From Neoroseomonas terrae (GTDB lineage Bacteria; Pseudomonadota; Alphaproteobacteria; Acetobacterales; Acetobacteraceae), in the NCBI RefSeq assembly GCF_018129025.1, contig NZ_JAAEDI010000007.1, positions 1 through 64,000 on the forward strand: a DNA stretch of 64,000 nt, read 5' to 3'. This document shows, one piece after another, positions 47,723 to 54,609 of the stretch. A program made the translations under genes and the position numbers. Within the stretch, counting starts at the first letter, position 1. Every line of letters starts with the position of its first letter. The notes under the pieces were generated by a model that was not told where the DNA came from, searched no databases, and was given only the letters and a program-made list of their open reading frames with translations.

Positions 47723-48472
47723 ATGAACCCTCCCCTTCCCGCTACCAGCCTCGCCCGGATCGCGCGCGGCGCAAAGCCCGTCCAGGGCATCCCACTCGGC
47801 ATCATCATGCTGGAAACGCGCTTTCCGCGAATCCCCGGCGATATCGGCAACGGCATGACCTGGCCCTTCTCGGTGCTGTATCGCGTGGTGCCCGGCGCGA
47901 CGCCCGAACGGGTGGTGCTGCAGGGCGCGCGCGGGCTTCTGCCCGACTTCATCGCCGCGGCGCAGGAACTGGTGGCGATGGGGGCGGAGGCCATCACTAC
48001 CTCCTGCGGGTTCCTCTGCATCTTCCAGAAGGAGATCGCGGCAGCGGTGGGCGTGCCAGTCGCGACCTCATCCCTGCTGCAAGTGCCCTGGGTGGAAGCG
48101 CTGCTGCCGCCGGGACAGCGGGTCGGCGTCATTACTGTCAGCCCGGCCTCGCTGACGCCGGCGCACTACATTGCCGCCGGCATGGCGGCGGACACGCCGG
48201 TGATGGGCGTCGAGAACGGGCGGGAGCTGTTCCGCGTGCTGGTACGGCAGGACAAGCCTGAGCTGGATGTCGCGGCTGCCGAGCAGGACATTCTCGATGC
48301 CGGGCGCGCGCTGGTGGCGGCGCATCCCGAGGTCGGCGCGATCGTGCTGGAATGCACGAACATGCCCCCGTACGCCGCGGCGCTGCAGGCGGCGCTGGGA
48401 CTGCCGGTGCATGACGTGGTGTCGCTCGCCCACTACCTGCACGCCGGGCTGCGGCCACGGCGGTACGGCTGA
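47723..48472 (+). CDS. Aspartate/glutamate racemase-family protein, 249 aa
   Basis: Two catalytic-type cysteines lie in the family positions: AEAITTSCGFLCIFQKEIAA (C95) and GAIVLECTNMPPYAAALQ (about residue 215). The N-terminal GIIMLETRFPRIPGDIGNG is typical of the Asp/Glu/hydantoin racemase group. Which substrate is racemised or decarboxylated is not visible. It is divergent to the Bug-type binding protein, hinting at related carboxylate use. A hairpin separates it from the convergent flagellin gene. Confidence 0.82.
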   Translation: MNPPLPATSLARIARGAKPVQGIPLGIIMLETRFPRIPGDIGNGMTWPFSVLYRVVPGATPERVVLQGARGLLPDFIAAAQELVAMGAEAITTSCGFLCIFQKEIAAAVGVPVATSSLLQVPWVEALLPPGQRVGVITVSPASLTPAHYIAAGMAADTPVMGVENGRELFRVLVRQDKPELDVAAAEQDILDAGRALVAAHPEVGAIVLECTNMPPYAAALQAALGLPVHDVVSLAHYLHAGLRPRRYG

Positions 48473-48494
48473 GGCACTGACGGCGGTCTTCGGC

Positions 48495-48526
48495 CCGTCC
48501 GCTGCCAGATCGGCAGCGCCGGACGG
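48495..48526. terminator. Bidirectional hairpin between racemase and flagellin genes
   Basis: CCGTCCG (48495-48501) pairs with CGGACGG (48520-48526), and inner CTGCC (48502-48506) with GGCAG (48512-48516), leaving a 3-base bulge and a 5-base loop. It lies between the two converging genes. No T-tract, so function is probable but not certain. Confidence 0.6.
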
Positions 48527-48576
48527 CTTGGGCGCGTGCGCGCCGGTGCGATGCACCGGGCCGAACGCGAGCGGGC

Positions 48577-49413
48577 TTAGCCCTGGAACAGGCTGAGCAG
48601 CGACTGCGGGGCCTGGTTGGCGATGGACAGCGATTGCGTGCCGAGTTGCTGGCGGATCTGCAATGCCTGCAGGCGCGCCGATTCCTTGGCGAGGTCAGCA
48701 TCGATCAGCGCGCCGAGCCCGCCGTCCAGCGCGTCGAGCTTATCGCGGTTGTAGGCGATCTGCGCGTCGATGTAGCGGGAGTCCGAGCCGTACTGGTTCA
48801 GCGCGTTGGCGATGACGGTATTGATGTTGCCCCAGTCACCGCCTGCCGCGAGGGCGGCCTGCGCCGTTGCCGCGTCCGTCGGCGCGGCGGCGACGATCAG
48901 GGTGCCGGCACCGTCCACCGCGGTGAGCGCGTAGGTCGTGCCGGACTCGTTGCGGGTCGTGGTGATGTCGCCGCCGCCGTTGCCGGCATTCGTGTCGAGC
49001 AAGGTGCGGCCGTTGTAGGTGGCGTCGGCGATGAAGTTGGTGATCTGCGTGCGCAGCGCCTCGTACTGCGCCTCGTACTGCGCCCGCTGGTCGGTATTCA
49101 GTGTGTCGTCGGCGAGGCGCACCAGCGTCTCGCGCACCTTCAGCATCGTCTCCGAGACCTTGTTGAGGCCCGACAGCGCCGTGTCGAGAATGCCTTTGAC
49201 GCCGCCGAGCTGTTCATTGGCGGCGGTGAGGCCGGCGACGTCCGCGCGCACTGACTGCGCGACGGCAAATGCCGCGCCGTCATCCTTCGCGTCGGAAACG
49301 CGATAGCCCGTCGAGACGCGCTTCTGAGTGGTGTTCAGCGCTTCATTGGTACGGTTCAGCGACTGCAGCGCGACCATGGCGCCGACATTGGTGTTCACCG
49401 AGTTCAAGCTCAT
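48577..49413 (-). CDS. Flagellin
   Basis: Subunit of the flagellar filament, 278 residues, in the short range for alphaproteobacterial flagellins. The N-terminal D0/D1 helix reads SLNSVNTNVGAMVALQSLNR then TNEALNTTQKRVSTGYRVSD, and the C-terminal helix is SARLQALQIRQQLGTQSLSI. The variable middle (about 145-195) is Gly/Thr/Ala-rich. The leader contains a small hairpin CGGGA-ATA-TCCCG and an AAGGGA ribosome site. No other flagellar gene (flaF, flbT, hook or export) lies in the window, so the gene is isolated from a flagellar cluster. Confidence 0.94.
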   Translation of the reverse strand: MSLNSVNTNVGAMVALQSLNRTNEALNTTQKRVSTGYRVSDAKDDGAAFAVAQSVRADVAGLTAANEQLGGVKGILDTALSGLNKVSETMLKVRETLVRLADDTLNTDQRAQYEAQYEALRTQITNFIADATYNGRTLLDTNAGNGGGDITTTRNESGTTYALTAVDGAGTLIVAAAPTDAATAQAALAAGGDWGNINTVIANALNQYGSDSRYIDAQIAYNRDKLDALDGGLGALIDADLAKESARLQALQIRQQLGTQSLSIANQAPQSLLSLFQG

Positions 49414-49518
49414 CGGGATCTTCCCTTCACCAAAGACGGGATATTCCCGCCGCGCCCTGACTGTGGCGCGCAGAGGTGAACAGAAGGCTAAGGCGCGGCG
49501 GATTCTTGAGATCGCATG

Positions 49519-49552
49519 AAAAAGGCCCCGCGCCTTGCGGCGACGGGGCCTT
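49519..49552 (-). terminator. Intrinsic terminator after the double cold-shock gene
   Basis: On the minus strand, AAGGCCCCG and CGGGGCC form the outer stem, with CGCC and GGCG continuing it across one bulged T over a GCAA loop. TTTTT follows. This is a textbook terminator, about 35 bases past the stop codon. It also insulates the flagellin gene. Confidence 0.85.
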
Positions 49553-49586
49553 CCCGCGAACGGCCGCCCTTGGCGATCGCCGCAGC

Positions 49587-50390
49587 TCAGTCCTTCATGT
49601 TCACGGCCTGGCGGCCGCGCTGACCGTCACGGACCTCGAGATTGACCTTCTCGCCCTGCTGCACGTCCTGCTTGCCGGCGCGCTGGAGGACCGAGGAATG
49701 CAGGAACACGTCCTGGCCGCCATCGTCCGGGGTCACGAAGCCGAAGCCACGCACCTGGTCGAACCACTTCACCGTGCCGTTGACGTCGTAGGTCGGCCCG
49801 CCTTCGTCGCGGCCACCGAAATCGCGGCGGGGCGGACGGTCGCCGAAGGCGCGCGGCGCACGATCGCCGAAGCCACCGCCACCACCGCCGAAGTCACGAC
49901 GCGGCGGACGGTCGCCGAAGCCACCACCACCGAAGCCGCCGCCGCCACCGAAGTCGCGACGCGGCGGACGGTCGCCGAAGCCGCCACCACCGCCGCCGAA
50001 GTCACGGCGCGGCGGGCGATCACCGAAGCCACCGCCACCACCGAAGTCGCGGCGCGGCGGACGATCGCCGAAGCCGCCACCGCCGAAATCGCGACGCGGC
50101 GGGCGCGCACCGGCCCCGCCGCCTTCGCCGCGCTTCAGCTCGACGATGCGGGTGACGAGACGGCGGCCCTGTCGGTCCGTTCCGATCTCGCAGACCAGCT
50201 TGTCACCAGTGTCCGGCGGCTCGATCCCGGCCTCGGTCAGGGCCGAGGCGTGGAAGAAGACGTCAGTGCCGTCCGGGCCAAGGACGAAGCCGAAGCCCTT
50301 GCGGCTGTTGTACCATTTCACCTCGGCCTCGATCGGGCCGGTGCCACCCTGGTTGTCGAATTCAGACACGTTCCTGCAGGTCCACAACAT
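49587..50390 (-). CDS. Double cold-shock-domain protein with RGG-like repeat linker, 267 aa
   Basis: Two nucleic-acid-binding cold-shock domains: residues 19-86 (EAEVKWYNSRKGFGFVLGPD with RNP1 KGFGFV, and DVFFHASAL for RNP2) and 203-267 (GTVKWFDQVRGFGFVTPDDG; DVFLHSSVL). Between them residues 87-198 are disordered Gly/Arg/Asp/Phe repeats, six copies of RPPRRDFGG separated by Gly-rich spacers. Double CspA-like proteins are common in alphaproteobacteria, but this long repeat linker resembles eukaryotic RGG RNA-binding tails. ATG at 50388-50390 has AGGGG 6 bases upstream; a GTG at 50369 is an alternative. A strong terminator follows. Confidence 0.88.
   Translation of the reverse strand: MLWTCRNVSEFDNQGGTGPIEAEVKWYNSRKGFGFVLGPDGTDVFFHASALTEAGIEPPDTGDKLVCEIGTDRQGRRLVTRIVELKRGEGGGAGARPPRRDFGGGGFGDRPPRRDFGGGGGFGDRPPRRDFGGGGGGFGDRPPRRDFGGGGGFGGGGFGDRPPRRDFGGGGGGFGDRAPRAFGDRPPRRDFGGRDEGGPTYDVNGTVKWFDQVRGFGFVTPDDGGQDVFLHSSVLQRAGKQDVQQGEKVNLEVRDGQRGRQAVNMKD
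49797..50132 (-). repeat. Imperfect tandem repeats encoding RPPRRDFGG units
   Basis: The linker of the cold-shock protein is built from six coding units of about 42-60 bases, each encoding R-P-P-R-R-D-F-G-G plus a variable run of glycines, ending G-F-G-D. A seventh degenerate unit reads RAPRAFGD. Copies differ mostly in glycine number and in third bases, so the repeat is imperfect at DNA level and may vary in copy number between strains. Confidence 0.85.
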
Positions 50391-50475
50391 CAGGCACCCC
50401 TGCGGGATGCAGAGGCGCTACGAATCAGGATGGCACCGACTCAGGCCGAAAGCGAGTGAAATCCGAACCGGCACG

Positions 50476-51738
50476 TTACGCGAATCGGCGGGGATCGAAG
50501 GCTTCGATCGGAATCTCGGCGGGCCGGCCGGCAAGCAGATCCGCCACGATCCGCCCTGTCCGCGCGCCGGCCACCAGCCCCGTATGGCCATGGCCGAAGG
50601 CATGGATCACGTCCGGCGTCGCGCTGGACAGGCCAAGGCAGGGCATGCCGTCCGGCATCGACGGCCGATGACCCATCCAGACCTTCACCCGTTCAGTCGG
50701 CAGGTCGCGGGGCAGCCCGGGGAAGCAACTGACGAGGTGGTTGCGGAGGATCTCGGCGCGCTTCCAGTTCGGCGCGGCGGCAAGGCCGGCGATCTCGACC
50801 TGCCCCGCGCAGCGCAGGCCGTTCGCCGTGCGCATCACCGACATCTTGCCATCCGACGGCATCAGCCCGTGGCGCGGCGAGACTTCCGGGTCGACGATCT
50901 CGGCGTGGTAGCCGCGCTCGGTCTCCAGCGGGACGCGGTTGCCCGCCGCCGCGGCAAGCGGCTTCGCATGGGCGCCGGCGGCGATGACCGCCGCATCGGC
51001 CGGGATGTCGCCCTGGTCGGTACGCACGGCGCGCAGCCGGCCGCCGGCGATGTCGAAGCCTGTGGCGGCCGCGCGTCGCAGTTCCGCCCCCTGGCCCACG
51101 GCATGGGCGACGAGGGCCGCCGTGTAGGCGCCCGGATCGGTGCAGTGACCGCCTTCCTCGACCAGCACGCCGAAGGTGTAGCGGCGGTCGAGGTCGGGTT
51201 CGCGCTGGCGCAGCATGTCGGCGTCGAGCTCGATCCAGCGCACGCCGACGCGGTGGCGGATCTCCCAGGCCATGGCCTCGGCCGCAAAGGCTGTGCGGTC
51301 GGGGTAGATGTAGATCAGGCCGCGGCGCTCGATGAGGTGGCTGACGCCCGCTTCCTCCGCCAGGCGGTGATGCAGCGCCGGTGCATCGACCACCAGCGGA
51401 CGCAGCGCACGGGCGGCGCGCTCCACCCGGTCCCAGGTCCAGCCGGCGCGCAGGTAGCGGAGCAGCCAGGGGGCGACGGCGGGGAAGTAGGACCAGCGGA
51501 TGGCCAGCGGGCCGAGCGGATCCATCAGGAACTTCGGCACCTTCTTCCACAGGCCAGGGAAGGCCGGGGGGATCACCGACATCGGGCTCAGCCAGCAGCC
51601 GTTGCCGTACGAAGCAGCCTGCTCGCCGCCCGGATCGGCCGGGTCGATGATGGTTACGCGGTGGCCGCGGCGGATCGCCTCGACGGCCGAACAGGCGCCG
51701 ACGATGCCGGCTCCGATGATCGCAACGTGTCGTGTCAT
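50476..51738 (-). CDS. D-amino-acid dehydrogenase-like FAD oxidoreductase (DadA family), 420 aa
   Basis: The FAD-binding motif is at the very N-terminus (HVAIIGAGIVGACSAVEAIR). Later the family strands HGLMPSDGKMSVMRTANGLR, RVKVWMGHRPSMPDGMPCLG and HAFGHGHTGLVAGARTGRIV match DadA. It deaminates a D-amino acid or related amine and reduces the electron-transport chain. Its start forms ATGA with the upstream thioredoxin-fold gene, which itself overlaps an hpxZ-like gene. So the three genes form one tight leftward operon. Confidence 0.86.
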   Translation of the reverse strand: MTRHVAIIGAGIVGACSAVEAIRRGHRVTIIDPADPGGEQAASYGNGCWLSPMSVIPPAFPGLWKKVPKFLMDPLGPLAIRWSYFPAVAPWLLRYLRAGWTWDRVERAARALRPLVVDAPALHHRLAEEAGVSHLIERRGLIYIYPDRTAFAAEAMAWEIRHRVGVRWIELDADMLRQREPDLDRRYTFGVLVEEGGHCTDPGAYTAALVAHAVGQGAELRRAAATGFDIAGGRLRAVRTDQGDIPADAAVIAAGAHAKPLAAAAGNRVPLETERGYHAEIVDPEVSPRHGLMPSDGKMSVMRTANGLRCAGQVEIAGLAAAPNWKRAEILRNHLVSCFPGLPRDLPTERVKVWMGHRPSMPDGMPCLGLSSATPDVIHAFGHGHTGLVAGARTGRIVADLLAGRPAEIPIEAFDPRRFA

Positions 51739-52394
51739 GCCGCCCGTGTCTTGCCGATGCTCGTCGACGGGCCGGACTGCACCGGTTTGCCCGCCAGGTA
51801 GTCGTCCAGGAAGAACAGCCGGTCCTGGCCCCAGATCCAAAGATCGCCACAGAAGAAGGTCGGCGCGCCGAACACGCCGCGCTTCAGCGCGTCTTGGCTG
51901 TTGCGGTCCCACTCGGCATCGACCGAGGAACTGGACTCCTCGCGCAGGAGGGCTTCGCCGGGCAGGCCTTCCTCCTCGGCGATGGCGACGCGGCTGCGCG
52001 GGTCGGCGATGTCGCGGTCCTCCACCCAAAGGGCGCGCAGGATGGCGTGGGACAGGCCCATCGCATCGAGCCCGCGTGCCTGCGCGGCCATCACCATGCG
52101 CCCGGCATTCGTCTGGTCGGTCGGCGGGTAGTGCCTCGGCTTGAGCTTCAGCGGGATGCCGAGATGGCGGGACCAGCGGTCGAGTTCCAGCGCGTGGTAG
52201 TCCTGCCGCGGCTCGGGCCTGGTGCGCAGCGGGATGCCGCCTGTCTGCTTGACGACCAGGCGGAAATCATAGGGGCGCAGCGTCAGCGTCGCGCCGTGCC
52301 GCTTCAGGATCTGCGTCAGCTGCGGCCCAGCGAGGTACATCCAGGGGCTGGAGAGTGTGTAGAAGCACTCGACGGTCTGGCCCATGACGGTCAC
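51735..52394 (-). CDS. DsbA-fold isomerase (2-hydroxychromene-2-carboxylate isomerase type), 219 aa
   Basis: A thioredoxin-like kappa-class GST fold: ECFYTLSSPWMYLAGPQLTQ at the N-terminus with Ser where DsbA has the CxxC pair, then ILKRHGATLTLRPYDFRLV. GVFGAPTFFCGDLWIWGQDR near the C-terminus is the conserved cis-Pro and substrate region. In known cases such enzymes use glutathione to isomerise aromatic degradation intermediates. The start is GTG at 52392-52394 overlapping the upstream TGA; an ATG at 52385 is an alternative. The operon partner is a DadA-like oxidase. Confidence 0.83.
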   Translation of the reverse strand: MTVMGQTVECFYTLSSPWMYLAGPQLTQILKRHGATLTLRPYDFRLVVKQTGGIPLRTRPEPRQDYHALELDRWSRHLGIPLKLKPRHYPPTDQTNAGRMVMAAQARGLDAMGLSHAILRALWVEDRDIADPRSRVAIAEEEGLPGEALLREESSSSVDAEWDRNSQDALKRGVFGAPTFFCGDLWIWGQDRLFFLDDYLAGKPVQSGPSTSIGKTRAA

Positions 52395-52795
52395 CCCTTC
52401 TGTGTGCGGCCGGGATCGCTGCCGGCAAGCAGCGAGACATGCGCCGAGACGACGCGCCAGCCATGGTCGGGCAAGCGCGCCATGATCTTGGTCTCGCGCC
52501 CGACCAGCCCGGTGTCTGTCCGCTCGTACTCCAGATGCGTGCAGGCGACGTCCCGGCCGAAGCTGGTGATGTGGACCTTGCGCACGGCGCGCGGCGCATA
52601 GGACTTCACCGTCGCACGGAAGGCGCGGATGGCGTCGATGCCATACAGGATCTCGGTGACGCCGAACCGCACCGTGCGCGGGTCCGGCCAGAAGGAGGCG
52701 TCGAGCACATCCGTGTCGTTGGCGGCGATCGCGGCTTCATAGCGGTCGAAGACCGCGCGGGCCTCGGCGATCACCTCCGGATTGTCGATCTCCAT
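52391..52795 (-). CDS. HpxZ/AtzH-like (DUF3225, SnoaL-fold) protein, 134 aa
   Basis: Reads AEARAVFDRYEAAIAANDTD, VLDASFWPDPRTVRFGVTEI, LYGIDAIRAFRATVKSYAP and WRVVSAHVSLLAG, matching the HpxZ/AtzH family of small cone-shaped proteins linked to amidase-type catabolism (oxalurate, allophanate-like compounds). It has a GGGGGAG ribosome site 8 bases upstream. Followed by GTGA overlap to the isomerase gene. It heads the three-gene operon. No hydantoinase or amidase gene is next to it here. Confidence 0.8.
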   Translation of the reverse strand: MEIDNPEVIAEARAVFDRYEAAIAANDTDVLDASFWPDPRTVRFGVTEILYGIDAIRAFRATVKSYAPRAVRKVHITSFGRDVACTHLEYERTDTGLVGRETKIMARLPDHGWRVVSAHVSLLAGSDPGRTQKG

Positions 52796-52948
52796 ATGCG
52801 TGGCTCCCCCAGGCTGCCGACAACCATGCCGTGCGGCGGAGGGATTGACGAGAGGCACGGGCCGGCCGCCGAAGATGCACCCTGCGGAGCGCGGTCGCGG
52901 GGCGGTATGCGTGATGCTGTCTCGTCCGTCTTATTTTCGGCTCAAAGC

Positions 52949-53044
52949 TGCCATAATGGCATAGCTAATCGCTTTACTCACCCCTTGCCATGCATAAAAT
53001 TCCTGATAATCGATTAATTGAGATGATAATCGCGTCTTGACGCG
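52949..53044. promoter_or_regulatory. AT-rich patch with repeats and palindromes upstream of a lipoprotein gene
   Basis: This stretch stands out as AT-rich in a GC-rich genome. It holds the 13-base palindrome TGCCATAATGGCA (52949-52961), two direct repeats TGATAATCG at 53004-53012 and 53024-53032 (20 bases apart, two helical turns), and an inverted repeat CGCGTC-TT-GACGCG (53031-53044). A TTGACG (-35-like) lies inside the last. These look like protein-binding sites controlling the lipoprotein gene and/or the divergent hpxZ-like operon. No regulator gene is adjacent. Confidence 0.5.
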
Positions 53045-53092
53045 CATCATCCTTTTCCAACCGGCCTGCTCCGGCCGCCCAAAGCAGGGATA

Positions 53093-53764
53093 ATGCCAGT
53101 GACGAATCCCCCTACCGCCGGCCGTCGTACGATGCGCGCCATTCCCGCCTTCGCCGCGCTGCTCGTCCTCGCGGGGTGCGGGACGTATCACCAGCGCGCG
53201 GACAGCACGGCGCTGAATGGCGAGGCGACGCCGGCCGCCTGGACCGGCTCCATCACCATCGCTTCCTCCCCCGCCGGCGCCGCCTGCACGGTGACGCGCG
53301 ATGGCGCGCAGGTCGCGCAGATCACCGCACCGGCGCCGGTCACGCTTGCGCGCGGCAACACGCCCGCCGAGGTTCGCTGCACGGCGCCGGGCCATCTCGC
53401 CACGACCACGGCGCTTCGCCCGCTCCGCGACTTCGCCGTGAAGCTTAACCAAGCGACCGGACCGGTGGGTGCGCAGCTGCACGCCGAGGACGTTCGTACC
53501 GGCCGCGTTCGCCGCTTCTTCGACGTGACGGTTACGCTGCCGCCCGCGACCTTCGCGACCGCCGCCGAACGCGACACTTGGTTTGCCGCGCGTGCCGAGG
53601 CGATCCGCGCCGCCTGGGCGGTGCAGATCGGCCGTGCCGAGCGGTCCCAGGATGCGATGATCGACAGCGCGGCGACGCTGCGCGGCTACATGGACGCCGA
53701 CCTCGCAACGCTGGAGCAGCAGAAGGCTGCCACGACGATCGCCCGCCCGGCGCGTCGCCGCTAA
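53093..53764 (+). CDS. Outer- or inner-membrane lipoprotein, 223 aa
   Basis: The signal ends in a clear lipobox (AALLVLAGC at about residues 21-29), so the cysteine is lipidated. The mature part has a beta-rich segment (GSITIASSPAGAACTVTRDG, a PEGA-like strand pattern) and a helical C-terminal half. The ATG at 53093 has an AGGG just upstream; an ATG at 53132 would give a shorter leader with no ribosome site. Function unknown. A hairpin with following T's terminates it. Confidence 0.75.
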   Translation: MPVTNPPTAGRRTMRAIPAFAALLVLAGCGTYHQRADSTALNGEATPAAWTGSITIASSPAGAACTVTRDGAQVAQITAPAPVTLARGNTPAEVRCTAPGHLATTTALRPLRDFAVKLNQATGPVGAQLHAEDVRTGRVRRFFDVTVTLPPATFATAAERDTWFAARAEAIRAAWAVQIGRAERSQDAMIDSAATLRGYMDADLATLEQQKAATTIARPARRR

Positions 53765-53773
53765 AACCCGTCC

Positions 53774-53800
53774 GGAGAGGGGCCGAGGCCCCTCTCCTTT
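53774..53800 (+). terminator. Intrinsic terminator after the lipoprotein gene
   Basis: GGAGAGGGGC (53774-53783) pairs with GCCCCTCTCC (53788-53797) across a 4-base loop, then TTT. The stem is the same as that at 46632-46654. It lies between the lipoprotein gene and the convergent FAD-subunit gene. Confidence 0.78.
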
Positions 53801-53804
53801 CGCC

Positions 53805-54596
53805 TCAGCCGGCGGCGGCTACGGCGCGCTTCGCCATGACGGTGACGAGGTGCGCGCGATATTCCGCGCTGCCGTGAATGTCGCCGTTCAGGTCCGTGGC
53901 GTCCTGCTTGATGCCCCCGACCGCTTCCGCCGACCAGTTGGCGCCGAGCGCCGCTTCCATCTCGCCTTGCCGGAACACGCAGGGGGCCGCGCCATTCACC
54001 GCGACGCGCACCTCGCCGCCGGTCTTCGCCACGAAGACCCCCGCCATGACGTAGCGCGACGCCGGATTGCGCATCTTCGCGTAGCCCGCCTTCTCCGGCA
54101 CCGGGAAGGAGATGGCGATGACGAGTTCATCCGGTTCCAGCGCCGTGGTGAACATGCCCTGGAAGAACTCGTCGGCCGTGATGCGGCGCTTCGAGGTGAT
54201 GACCGTGGCGTTCAGCGCAACGACCGCCGCCGGATAGTCCGCCGCCGGGTCGTTGTTCGAGATGGAGCCGCCCATCGTGCCCCGGTTGCGCACCTGGGTG
54301 TCCCCGATATGCGCGGCCATGTCGGCCAGCGCCGGGATCGCAGCCTTCACCTCGGCACTGCCGGCGACGTCGTCATGGCGGCTCAGCGCGCCGATGACGA
54401 TGGCGTTGCCCTCGCGCCTGATGCCCTTCATCTCCGCGATGCCGGAAAGGTCCACCACGGCGGTCGGACGGTTCAGCCGGTGCTTCAGCGCCGGGATCAG
54501 CGTCTGGCCGCCCGAGATCGCCTTGGCGTCCGGATCGGCCAGCAGCTTCACGGCATCGGCGACGGAAGCGGGCTTGTGATACTGGAAATCATACAT
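53805..54596 (-). CDS. coxM: Xanthine dehydrogenase family FAD-binding subunit (CoxM-like)
   Basis: The medium subunit of a molybdenum hydroxylase, 263 residues. It starts MYDFQYHKPASVADAVKLLA; FAD contacts are AISGGQTLIPALKHRLNRP and QVRNRGTMGGSISNNDPAAD. It carries electrons from the Fe-S subunit to an acceptor. It follows the Mo-subunit gene by 13 bases. In this operon the FAD gene is last, so the order is S-L-M. The symbol is by family resemblance; the substrate is not carbon monoxide on present evidence. Confidence 0.88.
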   Translation of the reverse strand: MYDFQYHKPASVADAVKLLADPDAKAISGGQTLIPALKHRLNRPTAVVDLSGIAEMKGIRREGNAIVIGALSRHDDVAGSAEVKAAIPALADMAAHIGDTQVRNRGTMGGSISNNDPAADYPAAVVALNATVITSKRRITADEFFQGMFTTALEPDELVIAISFPVPEKAGYAKMRNPASRYVMAGVFVAKTGGEVRVAVNGAAPCVFRQGEMEAALGANWSAEAVGGIKQDATDLNGDIHGSAEYRAHLVTVMAKRAVAAAG

Positions 54597-54609
54597 CGTC
54601 GAAGGTCCC

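Noticed and set aside
49760-50150. Long open frames on the plus strand over the cold-shock linker, encoding Ala/Thr/Glu repeats
   Set aside because: They are antisense images of the Gly/Arg repeats; the minus-strand frame has two intact RNP motifs, a ribosome site and a terminator.
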